Assembly: GCA_937958475.1 (NCBI GenBank) | Contig: CALFXR010000046.1 | Span: 1-9,708, forward strand | Direction of reading: 5' to 3' | Origin: an uncultured Mesorhizobium sp. | GTDB lineage: Bacteria; Pseudomonadota; Alphaproteobacteria; Rhizobiales; Rhizobiaceae | DNA: 9,708 nt | In this document: piece by piece, positions 1 to 6,758 of the stretch | Numbering within the stretch: the stretch's first letter is position 1 | How the letters are laid out: each line of letters starts with the position of its first letter | Notes under the pieces: generated by a model | Seen by the model: only the letters and a program-made list of their open reading frames with translations | Database searches by the model: none | Told to the model about the DNA's origin: nothing | Program-made: the position numbers and the translations under genes

Positions 1-317
1 GTCATGCGCAGCCCGTCGGCCGGGTTCTGGTGGACGAAGCCCCAGTCGGTGCGCATGAGGAAGCGGCGCTCGGCCTCGCTCATCCGGTAGAGGTCGCGGA
101 AGGCGCCGTCGCGCATTCGGTAGCTCGCCGTGCCGGATGTGGGCATGAGTCGCGTCGACAGGCAGTTGAGCAGCGTCGTCTTGCCGGAACCCGATTCGCC
201 GACGACGGCGAGCACCTCGCCGGGCCACAGGTCGAAGGTGACGTCGGCGCAACCGATCCGCGGCCCGTAGGACTTGGACAGCGAGGAGACGCGCAGGAGG
301 GGCAGGTCTTCGTTCAT
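1..317 (-). CDS. phnK: PhnK, C-P lyase ATP-binding protein (N-terminal part, cut by window edge)
   Basis: ABC-type ATPase subunit of the carbon-phosphorus lyase system. In studied systems PhnK docks on the PhnGHIJ core complex in the cytoplasm rather than on a membrane transporter. About 105 codons are visible, beginning MNEDLPLLRVSSLSKSYGPR. The Walker A motif GESGSGKT is at residues 40-47 and the Q-loop is in VHQNP (Gln97). Residues such as WGFVHQNPADGLRM are typical of PhnK. The signature, Walker B and H-loop regions lie beyond the left edge; the family is about 250-260 residues. The ATG overlaps the phnJ stop in an ATGA, which suggests coupled translation. Only a modest GAGG lies about 10 bases upstream. 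Identity rests on both sequence and position after phnJ. Other oligopeptide-type ABC ATPases are similar but do not fit the context. Confidence 0.93.
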   Translation of the reverse strand, partial: MNEDLPLLRVSSLSKSYGPRIGCADVTFDLWPGEVLAVVGESGSGKTTLLNCLSTRLMPTSGTASYRMRDGAFRDLYRMSEAERRFLMRTDWGFVHQNPADGLRM

Positions 318-1207
318 ATCGCCGCTGCCTCGGTTTCGGGATTGGTCGGGGCGGTGAAGCCGTCTTCGCGTCGCTTCTCGCAGTAGTCGGTGTCGGAGCA
401 GACGAACATGCGCCCGCCGCGGTCATCGAGAATGACCTCGTCGAGATAGACGTTCCTGGCGCCGCACAGCGCGCAGGGCTTTTCGAACTTCTGCACCTCG
501 AAAGGGTGGTCCTCGAAGTCGAGGCTGACGACGCGGGTGTAGGGCGGCACGGCGTAGATGCGCTTCTCCCGGCCGGCGCCGAAAAGCTGCAGCGCCGGCG
601 ACATGTGCATCTTCGGATTGTCGAACTTCGGCGTCGGCGACGGATCCATGACGTAGCGGCCCTCGACCTTGACCGGGTAGTCGTAGGTCGTGGCGATGTG
701 GCCGTGGCGCGCGATGTCCTCGTAGAGCTTGACGTGCATGAGCCCGTACTCCTCGAGCGCATGCATCTTGCGCGTCTCGGTCTCGCGCGGCTCGAGGAAG
801 CGCAGCGGCTCGGGGATCGGCACCTGGTAGACCAGCACCTGGCCCTCGCCGAGCGGGTGCTCCGGAATGCGGTGGCGGGTCTGGATGATGGTCGCCTTCG
901 CCGTCTCGGTGGTCACCGCGACGTCGGCGACCCTGGCGAAGAAGGCGCGGATGGAGACGGCGTTGGTGGTGTCGTCGGCACCCTGGTCGATGACCTTCAG
1001 CACGTCGTCCGGCCCGATGATCGATGCGGTGATCTGCACGCCGCCGGTGCCCCAGCCATAGGGCATCGGCATTTCGCGCGAGGCGAACGGCACCTGGTAG
1101 CCGGGGATGGCGATGCCCTTCAGGATCGCCCGGCGGATCATGCGCTTCGTCTGCTCGTCGAGATAGGCGAAGTTGTAGCTGGCGATGTCGGCAGTCTGGG
1201 CACTCAT
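314..1207 (-). CDS. phnJ: PhnJ, alpha-D-ribose 1-methylphosphonate 5-phosphate C-P lyase (radical SAM)
   Basis: Catalytic subunit that cleaves the C-P bond of 5-phosphoribosyl 1-phosphonate by radical chemistry with S-adenosylmethionine and a 4Fe-4S cluster, giving 5-phosphoribosyl 1,2-cyclic phosphate and the alkane. The protein has 297 residues (E. coli 281). The cysteine motif CX2CX21CX5C is complete: Cys245, Cys248, Cys270 and Cys276. By alignment Cys276 matches the E. coli thiyl-radical Cys272, and Gly36 in AIPGYQVPF matches the glycyl-radical Gly32. Other hallmarks are YNFAYLDEQTKRMIRRAILK near the start and ALQLFGAGREKRIYAVPP. The reading frame stays open 115 codons upstream into phnI. 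I chose ATG at 1207 because the protein then begins like known PhnJ, a GGGAGG lies 7 bases upstream, and the ATG overlaps the phnI stop in an ATGA. The C-terminal tail after Cys276 is longer than in E. coli. Identification is very secure. Confidence 0.97.
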   Translation of the reverse strand: MSAQTADIASYNFAYLDEQTKRMIRRAILKGIAIPGYQVPFASREMPMPYGWGTGGVQITASIIGPDDVLKVIDQGADDTTNAVSIRAFFARVADVAVTTETAKATIIQTRHRIPEHPLGEGQVLVYQVPIPEPLRFLEPRETETRKMHALEEYGLMHVKLYEDIARHGHIATTYDYPVKVEGRYVMDPSPTPKFDNPKMHMSPALQLFGAGREKRIYAVPPYTRVVSLDFEDHPFEVQKFEKPCALCGARNVYLDEVILDDRGGRMFVCSDTDYCEKRREDGFTAPTNPETEAAAI

Positions 1208-2313
1208 TCGGCCGCCTCCCGGGTTTCGGTTACAACGGTAGCGGAAGCCCGCTCGTGCTCGGCGCGCATGCGGCGCACCAGATCGAGCTCGGCCTGGAAA
1301 TCGACGTAGTGCGGCAGCTTCAGGTGCTCGACGAAGCCGGTCGACTGGACGTTGTCGAGATGCGAGACGACGAACTCCTCGTCCTGCGCCGGTGCGACCA
1401 CGTCCTCGCCGAACTCGCGCGCCCTCAGCGCCCGGTCGCACAGCGACATGGCCATCGCCTTGCGCTCCGACTGGCCGAAGACGAGGCCGTAGCCGCGAGT
1501 GAACTGCGGCGGCACCTTGGCCGAGCCCTTGAACTGGTTGACCATCTGGCATTCGGTGACGCGCACGCGGCCGAGCGGCACGGCGAAGGCAAGCTCGGGA
1601 ACGTCGAGCTCCAGCTCGACCTCGCCGATGCGGATCTCGCCGACGAAGGGGTGCGTGCGGCCGTAGCCGCGTTGCGTCGAATAGCCGAGCGCAAGCAGAA
1701 AGCCTTCGTCGCCGCGCGCCAGCGCCTGCAGCCTTGCGTCGCGGTCCATCGGAAACTCGAGCGGCTCGCGGGTGATGTCGGCCACCTCGCGATCGACGGG
1801 GAGTTCGCCGTCGGACTCGATCAGACCTTCCCCGGCCAGGATCTCGGAAACGCGCGGCATGCGCTCGTCGTCCGCCGCCCTGTGCGCCGGCGTTTCGACC
1901 GGACCGCCGGCAGCGAGTGCCGGATCGAGCAGGCGGTGCGTGTAGTCGAAAGTCGGGCCGAGCAGCTGACCGCCGGGCAGGTCCTTGTAGGTCGCCGAGA
2001 TGCGCCGTTCGGTGAGCATGGCCGCGGTGTCGACCGGACGGGTATATCCGAAGCGCGGTAGCGTCGTGCGGTAGGCGCGCACCAGGAAGATCGCCTCGAT
2101 GAGGTCGCCGCGGGACTGAACGATGGCGAGCGCAGCAAGCTCGCGGTCGTAGAGCGAGCCTTCGGCCATGACGCGGTCGACGCCCAGCGCCAGCTGTTCG
2201 ACGATCTGTTCGAGCCGCAGCGCGGGAACGTCGCGATCGCCGCGGCGGCGGTCGGCGAGCAGCCGGTGGGCGTTGCTGATGGCGGCTTCGCCACCCTTGA
2301 CGGCAACGTACAT
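1204..2313 (-). CDS. phnI: PhnI, C-P lyase core complex subunit (nucleosidase activity)
   Basis: Large structural and catalytic subunit of the PhnGHIJ core. With PhnG and PhnH it attaches the phosphonate to ribose triphosphate by displacing adenine from ATP; PhnI alone acts as a nucleosidase. The protein has 369 residues (E. coli 354). Conserved blocks are MYVAVKGGEAAISNAHRLL at the start, FLLALGYSTQRGYGRTHPF (about 205-223), TECQMVNQF, GYGLVFGQSERKAMAMSL and VSHLDNVQSTGFVEHLKLPH. His330 and His335 keep the spacing of the two E. coli zinc-ligand histidines (His328 and His333, from memory). An AGGAGG at 2320-2325, inside the last codons of phnH, lies 6 bases before the ATG. The phnH stop is one base upstream, and the end overlaps phnJ by 4 bases. 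Confidence 0.96.
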   Translation of the reverse strand: MYVAVKGGEAAISNAHRLLADRRRGDRDVPALRLEQIVEQLALGVDRVMAEGSLYDRELAALAIVQSRGDLIEAIFLVRAYRTTLPRFGYTRPVDTAAMLTERRISATYKDLPGGQLLGPTFDYTHRLLDPALAAGGPVETPAHRAADDERMPRVSEILAGEGLIESDGELPVDREVADITREPLEFPMDRDARLQALARGDEGFLLALGYSTQRGYGRTHPFVGEIRIGEVELELDVPELAFAVPLGRVRVTECQMVNQFKGSAKVPPQFTRGYGLVFGQSERKAMAMSLCDRALRAREFGEDVVAPAQDEEFVVSHLDNVQSTGFVEHLKLPHYVDFQAELDLVRRMRAEHERASATVVTETREAAE

Positions 2314-2314
2314 T

Positions 2315-2923
2315 TCAACCCTCCTTCGGCTCGATGCGGGTGGTGCGCGGCAGGCAGGCGATGCCTTCGGGCGCGGCGAGCACGATGTCGACGCCGCGCG
2401 GGAAGCGGGCGCCGTTCTGCCGCCACTGCTCGACGAAATGGCGCGGCAGCGGGGCGGGCGCGATCATGGCGGTGGTGGCGATGCCGGGGCCGCGCAGGAC
2501 CAGCGGCTGGCCGCGGGACAGTGTCTCGACCTGGAGGATCAGCGTCGCCGAGCGGTCGGGGTATTCCTGGGTGCCCTGCGCAAAATTTTCGAGCGAGATG
2601 CTGTCGCCCGGCGCCGAGACGATGGCGAACTGCGCATCAGCGGGTGTCCGGGCCAGCGGCGCGCCGGCATGGAACCCCAGCCAGGCGACCGCGGCGCGCG
2701 AGGCCTGGAGCGCGGGATCGAGCCAGATTGCGGTCTCGTGATCGCAAAGCGTCAGAGCGACGGCCGCCCCCGCAGGCGTGAGCGGCGCCGGCGGCGCCGC
2801 GAGGGCGGCAAGCTGCCGGATCGTGCCCGGCCGGGCCATGGCGTCCATGACGGCGCGGAAGACGCCCTGCGCAGCAAAGATCGGATCGGCGAAGCCGCCG
2901 TCGAGCCTATCGGTCGTGCCCAT
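2315..2923 (-). CDS. phnH: PhnH, C-P lyase core complex subunit
   Basis: Essential non-catalytic partner in the PhnGHIJ complex that primes phosphonates with ribose triphosphate. The protein has 202 residues (E. coli 194). Family-like stretches are GFADPIFAAQGVFRAVMDAMARPG near the start (given here as a landmark over residues 10-33), DHETAIWLD at 61-69, GTQEYPDRSATL at 117-128, GPGI at 145-148 and PRGVDIVLA at 175-183. The frame is open far upstream through phnG, but ATG at 2923 is preferred: AGGAG at 2931-2935 sits 7 bases before it, and the protein then begins as the family does. The start overlaps the phnG stop by one base (TGATG). PhnH looks like an inactive relative of PLP-dependent enzymes in its known structure; nothing here suggests catalysis. 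Confidence 0.94.
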   Translation of the reverse strand: MGTTDRLDGGFADPIFAAQGVFRAVMDAMARPGTIRQLAALAAPPAPLTPAGAAVALTLCDHETAIWLDPALQASRAAVAWLGFHAGAPLARTPADAQFAIVSAPGDSISLENFAQGTQEYPDRSATLILQVETLSRGQPLVLRGPGIATTAMIAPAPLPRHFVEQWRQNGARFPRGVDIVLAAPEGIACLPRTTRIEPKEG

Positions 2924-3393
2924 CAATCCTCTCCTCGAACCATGGTGAAGAAATCGACCTTCGTCGCCGCGGTCTCCTCGCGGCGGCGCCGGTCGGCATC
3001 GGCGAGCATTGCGCGCAAGGGGGCCAGCAGCCTCGACTCGACGAGTTCGCGCCGCTTCGGATCCTGCCAGAGCGCGTCGGCGATCGCCGACAGGCGGGCC
3101 TTGTCGCGATCGCGGCCGAGCGCATAGGCATGGCCGACCTCGCCGGTGGGAAGCTTGACCGTGGCGCGCGTAACCGTCGCTTCGCCGACGTTGAAGGGCG
3201 CGCCGCCGCCGCCGATGCGTCCGCGGATCGTCACCAGGCCCGTCTCCGGTCCGCGCACGGGCTGGGCGTCCTCGGGAAGTTCCGCGGCCGCCCACAAGTC
3301 CGCCAGCACGAGTGCCGGCGCTGCGGCGAGCGTCGCCATCGCCGCCTTGCGCCCCGCCTCTTCCTGTCTTTCGCTTCGCCTGTCGTTCTTCAT
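2923..3393 (-). CDS. phnG: PhnG, C-P lyase core complex subunit
   Basis: First gene of the C-P lyase operon. PhnG is part of the PhnGHIJ core and is needed with PhnH and PhnI to form the ribosyl triphosphate phosphonate. The protein has 156 residues (E. coli 150). Conserved stretches are ETGLVTIRGRIGGGGAPFNV (50-69), GEATVTRATVKLPTGEVGHA (70-89), GRDRDKA and the C-terminal KVDFFTMVRGED, which closely matches E. coli. The ATG at 3393 gives a normal length. Starting at the internal Met19 would remove a segment that aligns with the family. No good ribosome binding site precedes it, only GCGTGGGCG. A promoter and putative PhnF operator lie immediately upstream, so this is the regulated entry point of the operon. 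Confidence 0.94.
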   Translation of the reverse strand: MKNDRRSERQEEAGRKAAMATLAAAPALVLADLWAAAELPEDAQPVRGPETGLVTIRGRIGGGGAPFNVGEATVTRATVKLPTGEVGHAYALGRDRDKARLSAIADALWQDPKRRELVESRLLAPLRAMLADADRRRREETAATKVDFFTMVRGED

Positions 3394-3408
3394 CGCCCAC
3401 GCTCGATT

Positions 3409-3434
3409 TGTCTATTGTTCTATACAACTAGACA
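3409..3434. promoter_or_regulatory. Candidate PhnF operator (composite inverted repeat)
   Basis: Outer arms TGTCTA (3409-3414) and TAGACA (3429-3434) are perfect inverted repeats with 14 bases between them. An inner pair, TTGT (3415-3418) and ACAA (3424-3427), flanks TCTAT. GntR/HutC-type repressors bind sites of GT..TA..AC form. The minus-strand 12-mer at 3427-3416, TTGTATAGAACA, agrees in 10 of 12 positions with the mycobacterial PhnF site TGGTATAGACCA as I remember it. The repeat covers the predicted phnG transcription start and the phnF -35 and spacer, a fitting position for a repressor of both genes. Binding by this PhnF is inferred. Confidence 0.6.
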
Positions 3435-3443
3435 GATTATAGA
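3415..3443 (+). promoter_or_regulatory. phnF: Possible promoter for phnF
   Basis: TTGTTC (3415-3420) and TATAGA (3438-3443) are separated by 17 bases; the match to consensus is moderate (three and four of six). Transcription would begin near 3450. The -10 overlaps the phnG -10 on the other strand, so the two promoters would compete, and the -35 lies in the putative PhnF operator, which would give autoregulation. Confidence 0.4.
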
Positions 3444-3463
3444 GCGTTCGTACATGCTGTCCA
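3436..3463 (-). promoter_or_regulatory. Sigma70-type promoter for phnGHIJK
   Basis: On the minus strand, TGGACA (3463-3458, five of six to TTGACA) is followed after 16 bases by a perfect TATAAT (3441-3436). Transcription would begin near 3429, giving a leader of about 36 bases before the phnG ATG. The start point falls inside the candidate PhnF operator. This is the best promoter match in the window, in an otherwise very GC-rich sequence. Confidence 0.6.
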
Positions 3464-3480
3464 TGACGAGTTCGTGACAG
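3463..3480 (-). promoter_or_regulatory. Candidate Pho box (PhoB site) upstream of phnG
   Basis: The minus strand reads CTGTCAC GAAC TCGTCAT. These are two 7-base repeats with the canonical 4-base spacer, matching the CTGTCA(T/C) repeat in seven of seven (counting C or T last) and five of seven positions. Phn operons are classic members of the Pho regulon. The box ends 21 bases before the -10, about one helical turn further upstream than in typical PhoB promoters, and the second repeat is imperfect, so this is tentative. Confidence 0.42.
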
Positions 3481-3483
3481 GAG
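3479..3483 (+). promoter_or_regulatory. phnF: Ribosome binding site that sets the phnF start
   Basis: AGGAG is followed by in-frame ATG codons at 3486 and 3489, with a GTG further upstream at 3474. Spacing is 2 bases to the first ATG and 5 to the second, which favours 3489. The GTG would place this site inside the coding region. Confidence 0.6.
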
Positions 3484-3488
3484 ACATG

Positions 3489-4226
3489 ATGACGTCATCC
3501 GACTCGATCGAGCGGCGCAGCGGCATCGCGCTGTGGCGGCAGATCGCCGATCGCATGCGCCAGGGCATCGCCGCGGGCACGCTGGGCGAGGACGGAAGGC
3601 TGCCGCCGGAACTGGCGCTCTCCGAACGGTTCGGCGTCAACCGCCATACGCTGCGCAGCGCCATCGCCGCCCTGGTTCAGGAGGGCGTGCTGCGCGCCGA
3701 GCAGGGCCGCGGCACCTTCATCGCCGACCGGCGGCGCCTCTCCTACCCGATCTCCAGCCGCACGCGCTTCTCCGCGGGCCTCGAAGGCCAGGCGCGCGAG
3801 CGCCGCAGCCTGCTCATCTCCCACGCGGTCGAACCGGCGGGTCCCGCAGCGGCGAAGGCGCTCGGCATCGCCGCGGGAGCGCCGGTGCTGCGACTGGAGA
3901 CGGTCAGCGAGGCGGACGGCCGGCCGGTGTCGCGCGCGACCGCCTGGCTCGACGCCGGCCGCTTCGCCGGCTTCGCCGAAATCTATGCCGAGAGCCGGTC
4001 GATCACCGCCGCCTTCGCCCGATTCGGCGTCGCCGACTACCTGCGCAGGTCGACGCTCGTGACGGCCCGGCACGCCGATCCGGCCGACCTCGCCGACCTG
4101 CGCCTTTCGCCCGGCGCCATCGTGCTCGTGACGGTCGCCGTCAACGTCGATATAGAGGGCCGGCCCATCCAGTTCTCGGAGACCCGCTTCGCCGCCGACC
4201 GCGTCGAACTGTCGATCCAGAACTGA
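3489..4226 (+). CDS. phnF: PhnF, GntR/HutC-family repressor of the phn operon
   Basis: Transcription factor of 245 residues. The N-terminal GntR winged helix-turn-helix spans about residues 12-79: LWRQIADRMRQGIAAG, then LPPELALSERFGVNRHTLRS with the recognition helix around 50-60, and the wing EQGRGTFIAD. A UTRA effector domain follows (about 90-240), with typical APVLRLETVSEADGRPVSRA and the closing GRPIQFSETRFAADRVEL. Members of this branch sense phosphonates, phosphate or related metabolites; the ligand here is unknown. Divergent placement from phnG with an inverted repeat between them supports the phnF call over hutC or other relatives. ATG 3486 or GTG 3474 would add 1 or 5 residues. hrpB follows after 28 bases in the same direction. 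Confidence 0.9.
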   Translation: MTSSDSIERRSGIALWRQIADRMRQGIAAGTLGEDGRLPPELALSERFGVNRHTLRSAIAALVQEGVLRAEQGRGTFIADRRRLSYPISSRTRFSAGLEGQARERRSLLISHAVEPAGPAAAKALGIAAGAPVLRLETVSEADGRPVSRATAWLDAGRFAGFAEIYAESRSITAAFARFGVADYLRRSTLVTARHADPADLADLRLSPGAIVLVTVAVNVDIEGRPIQFSETRFAADRVELSIQN

Positions 4227-4254
4227 GCCCGAGACGCAACCGCCGGACCGAGAC

Positions 4255-6720
4255 GTGAAGGAACTGCCCGAACTCCCGGTGACCGCCGTGCTCGGCCGCC
4301 TGATTGCGGCGCTGGATGCGCGGCCGAACGCCGTGCTCGTCGCCCCGCCCGGCGCCGGCAAGACGACGCTGGTGCCGCTCGCCCTGCTCGACGCGCGGTG
4401 GCGCGGCGACGGCAGGATCCTTTTGCTGGAGCCGCGCCGGCTCGCCGCCCGCGCCGCGGCCCGGCGCATGGCATCGCTCGTCGGCGAGGAGCCGGGCGGT
4501 ACGGTCGGCTTCGCCATGCGGATGGAGAGCCGGACCTCGGCGGCGACGCGCATCCTGGTCGTCACCGAGGGCGTGCTGTCGCGCATGATCCTCGACGATC
4601 CGCAACTGCCGGGCATCGCCGCGGTGATCTTCGACGAATACCACGAGCGCTCGCTCGACGGCGACTTCGGCCTGGCGCTGGCGCTCGATGTCCAGTCGGC
4701 ACTCAGGCCGGACCTCAGGCTGCTGGCGATGTCGGCGACGCTGGACGGCGCGCGGGTCGCGGAGCTGATGGGCGGCGCATCCGTCATCGCCAGCGAGGGG
4801 CGCAGCTTTCCCGTCGAGCTGCGCTACCGCGAACGCGCGCCGGGCGTGGCCGTGGAGGACGCGACGGCGCGGGCGATCCGCGACGCACTCGCCGAGGAGA
4901 CCGGCAGCGTGCTCGCCTTCCTGCCCGGCCAGGGGGAGATCAACCGCACGGCGGAGCGGCTGGCCGACCGGCTTCCCGCGGACGTCGATCTCGTGCCGCT
5001 CTACGGCCAGCTCGACGGCAAGGCGCAGGACGCGGCGATCCGCCCGGCGCCGCCGGGCCGACGCAAGGTCGTGCTGGCCACCTCGATCGCAGAGACGTCC
5101 ATCACCATCGACGGCGTGCGCATCGTCGTCGACTGCGGGCTGTCGCGCCAGCCGAAATACGAGCCGGCGACGGGACTGACGCGGCTGGAGACGGTACGCG
5201 CCTCGCGCGCTTCCGCCGACCAGCGCGCCGGCCGCGCCGGGCGGACGCAACCCGGCATCGCCGTCAGACTGTGGCGCGCCGAGCAGAACGCGGCGCTGCC
5301 GGCCTTCTCGCCGCCCGAAATCCTCGAAGCCGACCTCTCCGGCCTCGTGCTCGACTGCGCGGCGTTCGGCGTCACCGATCCGGCGACGCTCTCCTTCCTA
5401 GACCCGCCGCCCAAGCCGGCGCTGGCCGAGGCGCGGGCCCTGCTCGCCGACCTCGGCGCCATCGACGAGGGCGGACGGCTGACCGAGGCCGGGCGCGCCA
5501 TGCGCGGCCTCGCCCTTCCCGTCCGGCTCGCCCACATGGTGGCGGAGGCGGCACGAGACGGACATGCCGGGGACGCCGCCCTTCTCGCAGTGCTGCTCAC
5601 CGAGCGCGGGCTGGGCGGCGACGGCGCCGACCTCGAGCGCCGGCTGTCGCGCTTCCGCGGCGAACGCTCGCCGCGCGCGGTCGCGGCACGCCAGCTCGCC
5701 GAGCGTCTGGCCCGGCAGGCGTCGAAGCGCGGCACGGGGTCCGCCGGCGATGCACCCTCGGCCGGCGCACTGCTCGTCCACGCCTTCCCCGACCGCGTCG
5801 CGATGGCGCGCGGCGAACGCGGCCGCTTCGTGCTGGCCAACGGCCGCGGCGCCATGGTCGACGCCGCCGACCCGCTCGCAGGGGAGACGTTCCTCGTCGT
5901 CGCCGACCTGCAGGGCAAGGCGCAGAACGCCCGGATCGCCGCAGCCGCGCCGATCGTCGAGGCGGATCTCCGCGCCGCGCTCGGCGATCGTGTGACCCGC
6001 ACGACGGAGACGGCCTTCGACCCGGCGCGTCGCGCGGTGCGCGTGCGCGAGACGGCGCGGCTCGGCGCGATCCTTCTTTCGGAACGCATGCTGCCCGCCC
6101 CGACGGGCGCCGAGGCGGACAGGGCGATCGTCGCGGCGCTGAAGGATCACGGCCTGGAGCTGCTGCCGTGGAACCGCGAGACGACGGCGCTGCGCCACCG
6201 CCTCGCCTGGCTGCGCAAGGGTCTCGGCGAACCGTGGCCGGACGTCTCCGACGCGGCGCTGGCGGCTGCCCTCGACGACTGGCTGCTGCCCTTCCTGTCG
6301 GGCCAGGCCGCGTTCGACCGGATCGACGCCGGCGCCGTGCGCGAGGGCCTGATGTCGCTGGTGCCGCACGATCTGCAGCGTCGCATCGCCACGCTGGCGC
6401 CGACGCATTTCGAGGCGCCGACGGGCAACCGGTTGCCGATCGACTACGAAGGCGAGACGCCGACGCTTTCGATCCGCGTCCAGGAACTGTTCGGCCTCGA
6501 CCGGCATCCGACGATCGCCGGCGGCACCGTACCGCTGACGCTGGAGCTGCTTTCGCCGGCGCACCGGCCGATCCAGACGACGGCCGACCTGCCGCGCTTC
6601 TGGCGCGGCTCCTGGGCGGACGTGCGCGCCGACATGCGCGGGCGGTATCCGAAGCACGTCTGGCCGGAGGTCCCGCAGCAGGCCGAGCCGACCAGCCGCG
6701 CCAAGCCGCGCGGCAGATAG
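4255..6720 (+). CDS. hrpB: HrpB, ATP-dependent DExH-box RNA helicase
   Basis: Cytoplasmic superfamily 2 helicase of 821 residues, a normal length for HrpB. The Walker A motif APPGAGKTT is at residues 30-38, motif II is DEYH at 127-130, motif III SAT at 160-162, motif V in ATSIAETSITIDG, and motif VI QRAGRAGR at 323-330. The helicase-associated HA2 region follows, then the HrpB-specific C-terminal domain with FLSGQAAFDRIDAG, FEAPTGNRLPIDYEGETP and PRFWRGSWADVR (from 780). The last motif separates HrpB from HrpA. The start is GTG at 4255; no in-frame ATG occurs before Walker A, so this is the only sensible start although no good ribosome binding site precedes it. The physiological role in bacteria is poorly defined; RNA processing is the usual assumption. 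It lies between phnF and regB in the same direction, but no mechanistic link is shown. Confidence 0.96.
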   Translation: MKELPELPVTAVLGRLIAALDARPNAVLVAPPGAGKTTLVPLALLDARWRGDGRILLLEPRRLAARAAARRMASLVGEEPGGTVGFAMRMESRTSAATRILVVTEGVLSRMILDDPQLPGIAAVIFDEYHERSLDGDFGLALALDVQSALRPDLRLLAMSATLDGARVAELMGGASVIASEGRSFPVELRYRERAPGVAVEDATARAIRDALAEETGSVLAFLPGQGEINRTAERLADRLPADVDLVPLYGQLDGKAQDAAIRPAPPGRRKVVLATSIAETSITIDGVRIVVDCGLSRQPKYEPATGLTRLETVRASRASADQRAGRAGRTQPGIAVRLWRAEQNAALPAFSPPEILEADLSGLVLDCAAFGVTDPATLSFLDPPPKPALAEARALLADLGAIDEGGRLTEAGRAMRGLALPVRLAHMVAEAARDGHAGDAALLAVLLTERGLGGDGADLERRLSRFRGERSPRAVAARQLAERLARQASKRGTGSAGDAPSAGALLVHAFPDRVAMARGERGRFVLANGRGAMVDAADPLAGETFLVVADLQGKAQNARIAAAAPIVEADLRAALGDRVTRTTETAFDPARRAVRVRETARLGAILLSERMLPAPTGAEADRAIVAALKDHGLELLPWNRETTALRHRLAWLRKGLGEPWPDVSDAALAAALDDWLLPFLSGQAAFDRIDAGAVREGLMSLVPHDLQRRIATLAPTHFEAPTGNRLPIDYEGETPTLSIRVQELFGLDRHPTIAGGTVPLTLELLSPAHRPIQTTADLPRFWRGSWADVRADMRGRYPKHVWPEVPQQAEPTSRAKPRGR

Positions 6721-6758
6721 GGCTTTTCGGCCGCGGCGCGCTGGCGCATAAGACGGCC

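Noticed and set aside
30..386. A plus-strand 118-codon open frame over phnK and the end of phnJ.
   Set aside because: It is antisense to recognisable PhnK (Walker A) and PhnJ sequence and has no motif of its own.
1208..1552. A 115-codon N-terminal extension of phnJ.
   Set aside because: It overlaps conserved PhnI coding sequence, has no resemblance to PhnJ, and the ATG at 1207 has a good ribosome binding site and stop-start overlap.
3394..3488. A riboswitch or small RNA in the phnG/phnF gap.
   Set aside because: The gap is only 95 bases, and its repeats are explained better as promoter and operator sites; no riboswitch class is recognisable.
4398..6758. A stop-free frame of 787 codons running through hrpB into regB, which would make a 1220-residue fusion.
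   Set aside because: It is the +2 shadow of hrpB: very rich in Arg, Ala, Gly and Pro with no domains. hrpB itself has every helicase motif in the other frame, and regB starts cleanly at 6759.
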